Assembly: GCF_036417845.1 (NCBI RefSeq)
Contig: NC_090020.1
Location: 49,646,425 to 49,710,424 of the forward strand
Reading direction: 5' to 3'
DNA from: Apteryx mantelli
Taxonomy: Eukaryota > Chordata > Aves > Apterygiformes > Apterygidae
DNA: 64,000 bases
Part shown: piece after piece, positions 9,901-22,573 of the stretch
Position numbering within the stretch: the stretch's first letter is position 1
Layout of the letters: each line of letters starts with the position of its first letter
The notes under the pieces: generated by a model
Seen by the model: only the letters and a program-made list of their open reading frames with translations
Told to the model about the DNA's origin: nothing
The model's database searches: none
Position numbers and translations under genes: made by a program

Positions 9901-12574
9901 AGCTGAAAGCAAGCAACCTGCACTAAAAGAAGAGTGGATGAACAGAAAGTAAGTTTATATTAACAGCAGTTTGTAATACAAAGGCAAGGGATTAATGGAA
10001 TTGTTTGTTGTTTCTTAATGCAGTCAAGTATTCCAATGAATGGTGGAATTTCTAACCACATGTTCAGAGGCACTTATGCAAATTTTCTACCAAATCTCCC
10101 CATTGACAGTTGAATTAAGGCCACAAGCCGTGACTGATCACTTGCTGTTTTTGCAGCTTTTACCATATTATGTACTTTTTAGCTGAAAGTAATTTGGGGA
10201 TACAATTTAAACCCTCAAAATGTATTGTTTGTACACAGGAGGTGGATTCCTGACCGTCTTCAAGTAGGCCATCCAAAGTTTAATAAAGTATAACAAAATA
10301 TTTGCATAATACCTACTTGTCTTTGGAACCTTTTCTTTTTCCTCCATATTCCAATGCACCGAACAGCATGTAAAAGGCTTAAGGTTAGAAGTGCTTTGTC
10401 TTCCATCCACTGTGTTTCCCACCCTCTGTATTGTCAATGATTTGCACATTCAGTTGAAATGAGAAAGATCCATTATCATGGGTACAATGTGAATTAGTAT
10501 TCTATACAGTTTGCATTCATCCAGACAGACTACTCACTTATAGGCAGGATGCTACAATAGTGATGTTGATATCTAAAGGCTGTGCAAAAATGCCAAAGAA
10601 ATCTCATGAGATAAAGTCCAGCTAGCTTATGGAGACAACAGAGAAATGTTTTCCAAAGCAGCTGGGACGCAGCTCTATCAAGCAACTTTATTCATCATTA
10701 CATAGCACATGACATTAAGCCATATCATTTGACAAACTAGGCACGCTGTGACCCAAGCTATTTCCATATGGACAACTATTTTTGCATTAAACAATTTCTT
10801 TAGTGTTTTATGAAAAGCTTTGTTCAAACATCAGACAATGTCATTTTATTCCATTTACTGACACACTGTAACTCTTCTCTGAAAAAAACTCCTACCATCC
10901 ACCAACACTTTGCGGTACATTGGACTTTCCTCACACTGTATCTGCTAGACTCAATACCCTTCAGCCTTTTCATAAAGCTTCATGATTATCTATTGAGTGA
11001 TGTTCCCAAATTGCTAACTGTTCCATGAAAGAGACCCACATACAGGGAGTCTGATATAATCAAGGCTTTCATTTGTTCTTCTGGCATAATAAATAAAATG
11101 CATTTCTTCTACCACTTTATTACTACAATAAATTTACACAGCATAAGTCACTGGATTATACTGCTATGCTGTATCTTTAAATATATACATATATAGCCAT
11201 TATATATTGCCATTGCAAATGTAGTTGTTTTACACAGTGACACATTGATTCAATTTAGTGTAATTTTAGCAATTTTTTTTAATGACAGAACACTTTCTTT
11301 AAAAAGAATAACATGACTTATGATATAGAATGAAGTCAGTAGAATGTTAGACTTGAATCAGAAAGTAATGTAAAAGTGACATTATCCTTTCACTCAACTA
11401 TTCTAAATAAGAACAACAGAAGACACTTGCCAGTGCCTTCAAAGAAGCAGGTTTTCCATTCATAATTGTATCTCCCCCATCCCCAGCAACGAGTATATAA
11501 AATAAAATAAAAATAAACAAATATGGTTTCATAGCTTCACCGAAGAGCTAAACAGCTTAGTACGGACTGGAGTGAGACTGGGATCAATGCTCTGCATCTA
11601 CTTCGCATTCACTCTGGACATCTACCTGACTACAACATCACTACTTCTAAATTGTGTGCACAGAACTGCTCAGGACTGCAGATTGCTTTTAACTTGGACA
11701 AATTCGGATTCATAAATTAGATGGAATCCAAGACCTTCAAGCTTCTAACCACTAAAAGATAGTTGTGATGATCCTCCTTATGCTGCCATAGAGTTTTCTC
11801 TGAAGCAGCACACATCCATCTTCCTTACATACAATTTATTCAAGAAAGTCACCTTTGATACCTGCATTAATTGTCTACAGCTTATGCCAGTACACTGATT
11901 TCTTCCAGTGCTCTGAGAGGAGAGACAATTTGCTACTATTTCATTTAGTTGGCATGCAGCTAATGCCAAGTCCAACAATGTCTTCTACCCTGTATAAATG
12001 TGGTTCTAACATAATGACTTTTTCAAAAGCAATTTTAAATGCTTAATCAACTCTCACTCAAGTCACAATAAAGAAAATATCATTTAATTTAGGATATCAG
12101 TTTGTAGATTTTTTAAACAAGGCTTCTATGGTTATCTCCCTTGCTTGGATGAGTTGTTGCTGTTCCTCTCAACACCCCTGAATAAGCCTCACATTAACTA
12201 AGAGTTAAGTTTGACTAGTTCCACTCAGCTATATCAAGATAAGGAAGAGAGAATAAAAACAAAACAAAGATTAATGTCTACAGTAATTTTAACACCCCTG
12301 AAAATGCAAATCTTGGACACAATATCTGACCTACAGAAAACAATTATTTGTGGCTAAAATTATGAATGTTTTTCTTAATTATGAACTTATTTCTAGTAGC
12401 ATAAATGTTGGACAATATTTGAAGAACATCTCTAATAAGGGGACATTTGGAAATGTTCAATTCTCATACAGTCAGTGCTAACATAACTATTTATGCTAAT
12501 GGAAGTAAAACTGGACTACAAGGGTGAAAATGACCTCTTATACTCAAGGAACAGGTGAAAGGATGTTTTATGCT

Positions 12575-12765
12575 TCATCTGCACAGCGATGAATTTTGTA
12601 CTTTTTCCATTTTGTCTATTAATTCAGCATCTATGGGAAAGATTTCATAAGTAAAGGACACAATTACATCGGACAATAAACCATTAACTATTGCACTGGT
12701 AACGCATGTACATTTCATCTGCAGTATTTGAATTTCTTTGCACAGTCTTTCTAAACCCTCTAGCC
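12575..12765 (-). CDS. Candidate terminal coding exon, unknown protein
   Basis: The minus strand has a good acceptor (TGTTTCCTGATTCAG) followed by 63 open codons ending in TGA. The reading has a protein-like mix, for example LEGLERLCKEIQILQ at the start and AELIDKMEK near the end, and keeps three CpGs in AT-rich surroundings. I recognise no domain. It would enter in phase 1 (two bases complete the first codon). No matching upstream exon is assured. It could be chance or a decayed exon. Confidence 0.22.
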
Positions 12766-15328
12766 CTGAATCAGGAAACACCATAATAAGATTTGGTCAA
12801 AATAGTACTAGAGACACTCTTATGCTCAATATAGAAACTTCATCTCTTTAGTTCATGAGTCATCCTCTGATACTTGTTTGATTCTGTAGTTTAGAAGTCA
12901 CCACAAAGGAGAGCGATCATAAAAGCCCATTTGTAGCATTTTCTTTCATAAAATGGTCTAGCCATAAAATAGCTCTTCTTTCTGTTAAGTTTCAACACCT
13001 ACTTCAGAAAAATAAGAATTAAATAGCATGAGAGAACTAAAAAGCATTTGCTTTTATTTATAGAGCTTTATTACCAATTTTTTGTGACTTCAATTAACGA
13101 ATGCCTCTTTACAGCAGACAAAATAAGTAAATTGTGTCTCACCTTACTGAGTCACTGGCAGTTAGTGCAAAGGGCAGCTTCTTCAGTCATCTTTCACAAG
13201 AAGGTCCAGCATACAGGTGGAAGGGTTTTAAGGGCATACACATTTTCCAGCACTGCCTACCCACTTTAAATGGAAGACTTTTTGATACAAATCATCTTTC
13301 CACAGAACAGAACTATTTTACAAAAGCTATTTGAGTCTGGCTGATTGAAAAAAAATCCTTCTAAGATCAGCATTGCTGCTGCCCTGGACCAAGAAGGCAG
13401 AATTTCTCCCTATTTATTCCTCAAGATTTCCTTAATACCCAACTGAGTTATAAAGGATGGCTGGTCCTACAAAGTACATCTTACAGTGAGCCAAATCCTG
13501 GTTATACTAAAACAATGGCAGTCTTGAAACTAACTGCAGCAGAAGTCAGAAGATACGCTAAGTGCTAGCAGAGTTGTAGATGGCAGATTTTTCATTTGAA
13601 TTTCTATACTAGCTTATATAAAATAATGTATGTACTTGCACGCTGCTTAGTAGATTGGGTGACATGTTGGAACAGCATTGTACAGCACAGAAATAGCCTG
13701 ATATTATAACTTCTCAAATTAAAAAGAGGAGGGAAAAAGAAATCATTACCTCAGAATTCAAGCCAGAAGTCTGTTAACCCCAAGGGAAACTGAGGTGGAG
13801 AAAGCAAGTTCTTCAGAAGATTTCATCCTGAACCTGCTTGGAGTCTAAATCCTATTGATTTGCAATGGTGTTTATGATCTTAAGTCATCAGCTGCTTTTG
13901 AAAAAGTTGTCCTAAACAAGTTCCTCTGGTAGGTGTGGGAACAGGTCTCCTAAATTCAGTTGCAGATTCTTTTCTTTCAACAGATCCAAACATGTATACA
14001 TATATATGCTAGCACATGGATGAAGCCTTTGAGTATAAGCAACAGTTTAATGCTTTTTCAGGTGTTCAGATGTTGCATTATTAAAAGCACGTGAAGTATA
14101 ATCTAGCCAGGTGCATGCATATACAGAAGTAAATATTTATTCCACCGTAAGCTTCAAAATCACAGTCTTATACAACAGGTATAAAACTGAAGTCTCAGAA
14201 GATTTGGCTAAAGTTCCCTGCCGATTTCCATTTCTTCTGATCAAGCAAATCAAAGAACATGAAAATTAGATGAGTAAATCCTGCTTCACAAACTCAGGCT
14301 GAGATTTGAATTATTTAGAGATTTCTCCCAGCTGTATTTCATGTGCTGAGATTCACATGCTTAGGATCGTAACGTGCAAGAGGCAGGCACCTAGCATAGT
14401 TTTGGCAACCTGTATCACATGCCACTACAAATTGTTCCAATTACACATACAGCAATTGATTACTCTTTTAAGGTGTCCTTTTTTGTTTTTTTACAATGTT
14501 GTTAGAAATTTTAAAACTGGTTAACATCCTTATGCCACTCTTCCTAGCATCTCATGGGATTCATCAGTCTTAAATAGAAACAACACTAATATGGTTATAA
14601 AAACATACTTAATACATGAATTCCAAGACAAAATGCCTTCTTTTTAGTGAGATTAAGGCACAGAAGAGAGGCCAGTGACTAGCAGTTTCAGTGTTTTCCA
14701 AGAATTGCTTTTTTTCTTTTTTTTTGACTACAAAACTCTTAGCTTTTCTGGTTTGGTTTTCTTTACCTTTTTAGATTTCTAAAACAAAATATTAACAGCA
14801 TCAAAGTTAGCACAACTAAATGTGTTAGCACCTGTGAGCAAAATTATTGCAATAATTGACTCTATGCTGCTTTTAGGCATGCAATTGCAAAGTAAAACAT
14901 GCTGAGTTAAACTAGTATGAAAGTGGCTTCGTTTACAATTGTACGTTCGTACTCTGTTTACAAAGGCTCCGGAGATGACAAGGATGCAAGGACCTTCAGG
15001 TCACAAAGCCTTGCTAAACTTTGTTGTAGTTGCTCTGCTTCCTCTCCCTATCAAAATCCCCAATAACCACAAATTGTGCTGATGCCTCATGGATACCATC
15101 GGTTTTGCACCTCCCTTTCTGCGTTGTCCGCTCTGATCAGGGTTGCCCGACAGACAGTACTTTCTGTGACTCACTACTAGTCTTTCCTGGTACATGACTG
15201 GACCGATTGCACATGTACTGCACGGTGCTTTCCCCCCAAACTCCCCTGCTTCTGAGGGGACCTGAGAAAGCATCTGCTGGGAGTTGGCTGCAGTCATTAA
15301 AACAGTTTCTACAGTTCCTGACTGCTTT

Positions 15329-15352
15329 CCCCACCGCCCCCCCCCTCCCCCC
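15329..15352 (-). repeat. C-rich tract, G-quadruplex potential on minus strand
   Basis: Runs of 4, 9 and 6 C separated by one to four bases. On the minus strand these are G runs able to form a quadruplex. No gene adjoins it. Confidence 0.6.
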
Positions 15353-16328
15353 GGTGATGGAAGTTGATGTATTTGTTAGCAGAAGCAGCCCTCATCAAAT
15401 ACACCTTTTTTTCCTCTACAGTCCCACACACCTCTTCTTCCAACACATTATGAAGGTGTACCTATCAACTATCAGCAGAGCAGCAAGATATATTAAGATC
15501 CACTGGGAGCATATTTAAGGATTTGTCCTGGTCAAATGCAGGTTAGGCACCCTGAAGTCTAGACAAAATATTTCATGAAAGCCTGTTGTCTCACACATTC
15601 AGGGAAGTCTGCACAGACTGAACACTCTACACGTCCATTATAAGAGAATGGGGATGTGACGCATCCCGACTACACCTTTTCATATGGTGGATGGCTCTAT
15701 TCTTGAACTAATAGCTATAAGCTTCTGATGTTGAAATGCCTATTCTCTGTGGAAATTATTTACAGGAAGAACAAAATGCAACATTTTCTGGACAACTGTA
15801 CCTTTGTATGCCTACATCCATCAGCCCTATGTCACACTTGTCACATAGCCATCCTCTTGAGATCATAAGAAGGGTAGTGGTTCCGTCCAAAATGCTTTTT
15901 CTCATCCAGAATTTGTAATGTATATATGTCCATACAGATTATATAGAGCTATAGAAAGGGCTGAGTTTAGGTCAAGGTATGACATTTCCTTTATGTATGT
16001 CCTGTTCAGGCAAGTATTAGGGAAAATGCCAGAAAAAAGTAGACATTGCTATTGACTTGCAGAGAGAAACAGGTGGATAACTCATGGTGATTAACTTATT
16101 CCACAGGCTCAGTCTCTTTTCCTGAATATTCATGACCAGATGCATTTCTTCAAGTTTGTAATTGACAGTTATTCAACGATTTCTAGTCTCTGCTTAACTG
16201 GAAATACTGAGTATTTGATCTTTAAGCTGTGTGGTTTAAGTCTGACAGATCAGAAAAATCTTCCTCTAGTTCCTTCCTTGTACACTGCAATTTTGTGAAA
16301 TAGCTAAAACATGCATGAGCATATATAT

Positions 16329-16365
16329 GTGAGCATAAAATATATAAATATATAAATATGCTCAC
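16329..16365. repeat. AT-cored inverted repeat
   Basis: GTGAGCATA (16329-16337) and TATGCTCAC (16357-16365) are perfect inverted arms around a 19-bp A/T-only centre. This could extrude a cruciform. No element boundary or gene is linked to it. Confidence 0.7.
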
Positions 16366-17307
16366 GCAGACCTAAAACTTGATACTAATGAGTACTGAAT
16401 GCAGAATTGGAAATTTTACAGAACTTTTCACTCTTTAAAATCTTGACCATTTGCAAAGAATGGAAATAAACAAAGAATGGATGTTTCATTTGCTCTCATC
16501 CACAGGAGCACAGATCAAAAATTATGTGGAAATATCCACCGGTGAAAATATCCAATGGAAAAAAAGATACTATAATACCATAACAAATCTCCCTACTGGA
16601 TTAGTTACATTTCAGAAGACTTTTTTTTGGTTGATTGGTTGTTTTTTTAAAATGAAAGCTCAAACTTCAACCAATCAGTGGAAGACACATAAGTGATGTA
16701 TCCAAACTCAAGAATGGATACTGAAATCTCTTCATGATGCAAACTTTTGATTTCTGAATTCTGATTTCTGAATCAGGCCATTAAATACCATATTTCTAGT
16801 TCTGTCTTTTCCAAAATAAAAGCAATAAGTCATTTTTTTACCTTTAGCTGGAGAAAAAATCCTATAACTATGGTAGAACACTTGCTTGCTTCCTTCCTTC
16901 CTCTTCCGATATAATTGCCAGAGAACTGCTTTTTCCTCTCTTCTCCTGTTGGCTGTAGGCCAGGACTGTAGCAACGGCTGACTTATGATGAATCTTAAAT
17001 AGGCTGACTTGTTGCTTATGATGAGTTAAATGCCTTTTTATTTCATAGTATCACTTTTAAATATGATTCTTCCTAAGCCATTCATCAGCAGCACTTCTTC
17101 CCAAGTAAATCTTGCATTTCAGATGTACTGCCTTGACCACCTTGGTAATTTTCAAAATTTTTGCTGTGTATCATCTGTTTCAACAAAAAATTGTTAGGTG
17201 GGAAGACCCAAAGACCTAGGTCAGCCTCACCTCTGACAATGGATGGCTCTGCCCATTTTCTACCCAGTACCTCTTTTTCTGAACACTCTTCCCTAACTTT
17301 GCAAGTT

Positions 17308-17330
17308 GGGAGGGGGGGAGGGGAGGGGGG
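17308..17330 (+). repeat. Canonical G-quadruplex motif
   Basis: Four G runs of 3, 7, 4 and 6 bases are separated by single A residues. This is a textbook short-loop quadruplex sequence in an otherwise AT-rich region. Confidence 0.8.
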
Positions 17331-17495
17331 CTGCCCCTCATTAGCAAGGGTCATGCTCTTCTCTGTTGCTCTTTCCACTTATTTACGCAGTCTTGGCATC
17401 AAGAAAAGAAAGTGAAGTTTAAAGTATTAAGGCCTAGAAAGAGAACATCATGTAATTGGTTACACTTTAGAAAATTCTTCGTGCTGTCCTGGTTT

Positions 17496-17523
17496 AAAAA
17501 AAAAAAAAAAAAAAAAGGGGGGG
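17496..17523 (+). repeat. A21-G7 homopolymer junction
   Basis: 21 A then 7 G, preceded by TGCTGTCCTGGTTT. The preceding words resemble the start of a common avian ERVL-type LTR from memory, but nothing further of such an LTR follows, so no element is called. Length is assembly-sensitive. Confidence 0.7.
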
Positions 17524-19756
17524 TCAGTTACTATTTAATTTTAGTGGAAAACTAGTGCTAATAGCAATTTGAATCATTTTGAGCTTTATCAAGGAGACCC
17601 ATACAATGAGAAGAAAAAAATGAGTTCTTAAAACAGCACCCCAAATGCAGGAATTGGACTAATACTAAATTGCCTATAGTCGCAATTTAGCGAAAGATTC
17701 AGTAAAGGTGAATTACAATAATTACTTATTGCATGTCATGCATTACTTAAAGATGATAAGGCTAGAGTAAACTATAAAATGGAAGTATATAACTATTTCA
17801 GTAGAGAGAACTATGCTTCATTAGCCTTATACTAGACATGGTCTGATACAAGATTAAACATGAATATTCTTCGCAAATGTAGCCCTTAAACTTAGTAACC
17901 TTTCTGTGAACTACAGCAATATAAATTAACTAAAAACATGCAGCAGCTCAGAAGCCCTCTATCTGCTGTTCCCCTTGGAGTTTTGAAATAATATTCTTCA
18001 GTATTAAGCAAGTAATGATTTCATACCAAATATAGTTTCCAGAGTGTATTATCCAGCATGACAATATGCTGACATTCATTCAGCAGTTCTAACCTGGAAA
18101 TAACATTCCTTGCTATAGTGGAGTAATCACTTGAAAGCAAGGTAGGATTTGGGCAACAGTATGGATATTACACCTTATGGAAGAGGGCTGCAAATCTAAC
18201 TGCAGCAGTTAAATTAGTAAAAACAATCATAAATGATTTCAAACTTCATATATACTAATCAAACTGGTGTATTAAAAAAATCTTCACTACACACAGAAAA
18301 AGACCAAGGCCATCCTACATTTTTGTTGGTCACCATTACTGGAAAGTTGAGGGTGATTAAAGTGAGGAAAGCAAGTGTGAAATGCTTTGGTTTCTTTTAC
18401 AGGGCTCAGCAGGGTGGAGAAGACGACAGAGGGCCACACTGAACCCAGTCTGATTGATATCAAAACATACAAGATCTCTGATAAGAAAAAAACAAACAAA
18501 TAGAAAATTTTTGAAGAGCCAAAAATCTCTCTTGAATTATTATATGCAATATTGGAAGAATTCAAACTAAAATACATATAAAAATGGATAAGTTCAAAAC
18601 AATTAGGACTGCTTCCCTGAGCTGGAAAACAGAGAACACAGACTACATTTTACAGTGTGATAGGGACCATTTCATTTATTTCCTCTTCTCCATTATACAC
18701 ACGGAAATTAGACATGAAAAAATACTGTCTAAAGTTCAGGAAGGTAACCTTATTTATGAAAAACTCATGTTTTCCTAACCCCAGGGAGACAACTGTTAAA
18801 ATGAATAAATCGTACAAATACACACACAGTCCTAGACAGGATTATAGTTGAAATAGAAAGAAGTACCAAAGAACTTGAAGTCTTCTGTAAAATCATATCT
18901 TACACATTCATATACTAATGTAATAAATGACAACCTCTAAATCATAAAGTTAATAACTGAATAGATTCATAATTCAATGCAATGTAAACACATACTTCCC
19001 AAGTGATTGAATGGAAAACAGACCCTTAGTACATTTATAAAAGCTGCTAGAATTATGACCATAATCATATGGACAGGTTTTATGAATAATCTGGAAAATT
19101 TAAATGGAGTAAAGGCAGAAATTTTTATTTTGGAGTGAACCGTGTCTTCTTGATGGGAGGAATACAAAATAGCTTGACTGTTACTAACAAAACAAGGTCC
19201 CAATAAAAAAAGTAACAATTTCTTTAGAGCAACATGAATTGGACATGAGATCTGAGAAAGGATTTTAAACAAAACTGGGCAAGGTCTCTGGTAGGTGAGT
19301 CCAACACAGAATGACTCTGCAAGCTGACAGGCCTGTGCCCATCAGACTTTTTTTTTTTTTTAATACATGAAGAACGTCAGCTTGTTGATAACCTGAAGGG
19401 TTCATAGGAACTTCTGATCTAGGGAAAGTCCTAGAAAATGTTGATTTTTGGTCTAGTTTGGCTAGAAGTAATACCTCAAAGTAACAAAAGCAAGCCTACA
19501 AATGGAGCGATGCGTTTTCTGGACCTTTTTAGCAAAAGGTCCTGCCTAGTGCCGCTATGGTGGTACAGGAACATACCTTTCGGCACACAGCTGTGCACAA
19601 AGTTGTCAAGCTAATCAAACAGACAGTTTGGAAAAGACCAGTCACCAGCCACGTGCACAGTAGCTGTACCCCTCCGCAGACAACAGGAAGCAGCTTCATA
19701 AGCTCTCCAGCTCACGCTACTGAGCAGCTGAATTCAGTGCTGCGGATGGACACACT

Positions 19757-20242
19757 TGTCACAGTCCGCGGGAGTGACGGGAAAGAATCATACGCATTCA
19801 CAGAATGCAGGTTCAATTCCAACTTTATTCGGCAATTTGCCCATCTTATATATGTTTGTGCAGTCGTACACTTTGCTAGGCCAGTCACCATGCAGATTAT
19901 GTCACAGGTAGCCAATCATGGCACCGATCACGCACGCAGCGGTCACGCCTTGTACCTTGCTACTTATTTAGCAAAGCTATCTTACCCTTAACCTTGGTTC
20001 CCACTGGCTTCTGCTAGTTTATCTGTACTTTCTCAGGATGTATCATTTCCAGCTGCACCAGTGTCCTTGGTGGACTACTTCAAAGCACGTAGCAGTGGCT
20101 ATAGCCTGAGGCCTAAGGCTTCAGCAAATTTAGCTACTAATGCTAAGCAAGTTGTGCTAAGCAATTAATCCTAAACAGTGTTAGTTCCATGCTCTATATC
20201 TCATATAGATTATTGTTCTGAAGCACCGCAAGGGCCCCAACA
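19757..20242 (-). mobile_element. Solo LTR of the same class II ERV family
   Basis: It is colinear with and highly similar to the LTR at 4471-4956, 486 bp in both, beginning TGTTGGGG and ending GTGACA on the minus strand. The AATAAA signal is kept (minus, near 19829). Flanks CACACT (19751-19756) and CCCACT (20243-20248) fit a 6-bp target duplication with one mismatch, so this is an independent insertion reduced to one LTR by LTR-LTR recombination. No primer site or gag lies next to it. A segment of about 40 bp around and upstream of the TATA box differs strongly from the provirus copy. Confidence 0.92.
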
Positions 20243-22528
20243 CCCACTCTTGCGCCTGACCAGCCCAGCTGTGCCTGCAGGGGCAAAGAATAAACCTTCA
20301 TGGCAAAGGTACCACTGAGGAGGAAGGAGAAACCTGACCCCGAGCTGTGGTGCTTTCCAAGATTACTCTTGAATCCACAAGCCATACGCCAGCAAAGCAG
20401 TACAGGTGAAGGCTGAAATGTTGATGCTTACATATGAGCGTAAAAATAACAGCTTTTCTGTTCTTATTGCTGTTATTACTGGCCAACTGATCTGATTTCA
20501 TTCACTCTTGTGAATGGCTTATGTGCCCTGACTGAGCGTATGGAATTGTAAACCAAAAGGCCCAACACCAAACACTGAAGAAATTTGGTGGTAAGTCTGA
20601 TGCTTAATATTTATGCAGCAGCAAACATAAGCACTAAATCCACCTCAAAAATCTGCAGAGTAGATCTAAGGTAAGTAGCAGAAATGAATGATGATCAGCT
20701 GCAATGCAGAAATATTGATCCACGCAGTATTCCCATATTCCAAATGGTATTGTATGCCAGATTTCTACCATCAGTTATGTGCTGTAATAAAACAAAACTT
20801 ATATTCATTTACTTCGATTATGCCAGCATTTTCTGCTGATTCATGGGGGTGGGGCGGGTGGAAGGGGAAAGAGACTGTCATCTTAAAAATCTCAACAGTA
20901 GCAAATTAAGATCTGTGACAAAGCAATGGAAGAATAAATCAAAACTAATATACAGATGTCAGCACTCTATGCTGAACAAAACATCAGAATAACAGCTTAT
21001 TTTGGGGCTACATGTGGGAAGCAGTTGGGAATTTGCCAGTAGATCACTAAAATATAAGAGAAAATGGTGTCTTATCAAAGATAGGAAAGAAAAAGAAAAG
21101 CATAAATGGCTGGGCTGCAGGAGGTCAGAAGGATATGCTTGCTCTGTTCTTACTGTTTTGCTTAATCATTCATCACTGACCACTACTGGAGACAAGTCAC
21201 AGACACTTGGATAAACTTTTAATCTGACACACTACAGTCATTCTCATAATATGATAAACACTGGAGTCCCACAGAGATCTGCATGGGAACCAGTAATGTT
21301 TAGAGTATTACCAAGGGTCCTGGAAAAGGACTGAATACACAGTAATTTATGATAAATAATAATAATTGTACTGAAAGCTGGCTGAAGAATTGCAGAAGGA
21401 TTTCGTGATATGTAGAGACTGTATAATGGAATGGTAGATGAAATGTCTAGCTATACAATTCTGGCCGTATAAACACTAAGATGGAGATAAATTAGCTATT
21501 ACAGCTCAGGAAAATGATTTTAGAATCACTGTGATTAGTTCTCTGAAAATAGCAGCTCCCTGCTCCAAGACAGTCCAAACGGCAAATAGCATGGACATCT
21601 CAGTCCTAGAGAAGGGAACCATTTGATTAGTTTTATATTAGAATATGAGAACTATACTACTAATCCACATAGTTTTCAAGTAAATATTTCATAGTTAATT
21701 CTAAACACATAACTGCACAGAGGTCTCTTCAACATGCATCTCTCTTCTCTCCCCCCGCCAAAGAAAAAATATAGTAGAACTAAATGAAGGCACCAAAAAG
21801 ACAGCAAGGATGATAAAAGGTATAAAATGGCTTCTGATCAAAGAAAGACTAAGGAGATATGACATTTTAGATATGACATTTTGGTTTGGAAATGAGATAT
21901 GATAGAGGGGTATAGAAGTGTAAGTAAATAAATGTATAATATATAAGCATAAGTGAAAAAATATAGAGTAGCTATTCAGAACTTCTCAAAAATATGAGAA
22001 TTAGATGAAGCTGTGAGGGAACTGCCTTAGAAGTAAAACAAATGTTCAGATAGCACATAACTAATACACACATGAATACAGCAACACACAGCTCATATGG
22101 CAACTCTGGATGTTAAAGAGGCCAAACATATAAATATATCCAAGAAATAATTTGACAAATTCGTGGAAAGAAAGTCCATTGAGAATTATTAAACACAAAG
22201 ATGCAGAAACAGTCACTGGATCAAGATATTCCTAAGCTACAGATTGCCAGAATCTGGGAGGATGCACCACAAGCAGTACAGGGCACCATCAGAAATGAGG
22301 CATGAGGACCAGACGAACAACGTGGCTCTTCTCACTTTCCTAGCTTATGTTTAAGAACAAAGGATTTCATTTTGAGATGTAAAATATAAACTTTTTATAT
22401 ATAGGGTATTTTTAAAATCAAGATTTTTTACTCAACCTATACATTGTAATCTTGTTGAATTAAATGGCTGGATTAGGTCACATACTGTTTGGGACACAGT
22501 GGGGATAGCACGAAGTGTCCAAGAGGTC

Positions 22529-22530
<2 letters not shown>

Positions 22531-22568
<38 letters not shown>
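22531..22568 (+). repeat. (GA)n microsatellite
   Basis: About 19 uninterrupted GA units ending in GAAAGAGG. Likely length-polymorphic. Confidence 0.95.

Positions 22569-22573
<5 letters not shown>

Larger units (their letters stand above)
4957..19756. other. AT-rich non-coding stretch
   Basis: No identifiable gene or RNA gene is seen. The stretch contains a C11-T7 run next to the LTR (4972-4989), four AAAAC units (5786-5805), A runs, and isolated weak exon candidates listed separately. The longer reading frames look random, without codon bias or recognisable domains. Confidence 0.6.

Noticed and set aside
17486..17523. Possible truncated ERVL-type LTR starting TGTCCTGGTTT
   Set aside because: Only about 14 bp fit; the rest is a homopolymer run and unrelated sequence.
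19557..19991. 144-codon plus-strand reading frame overlapping the solo LTR
   Set aside because: Its second half is the LTR read in antisense and the first half has no protein character.
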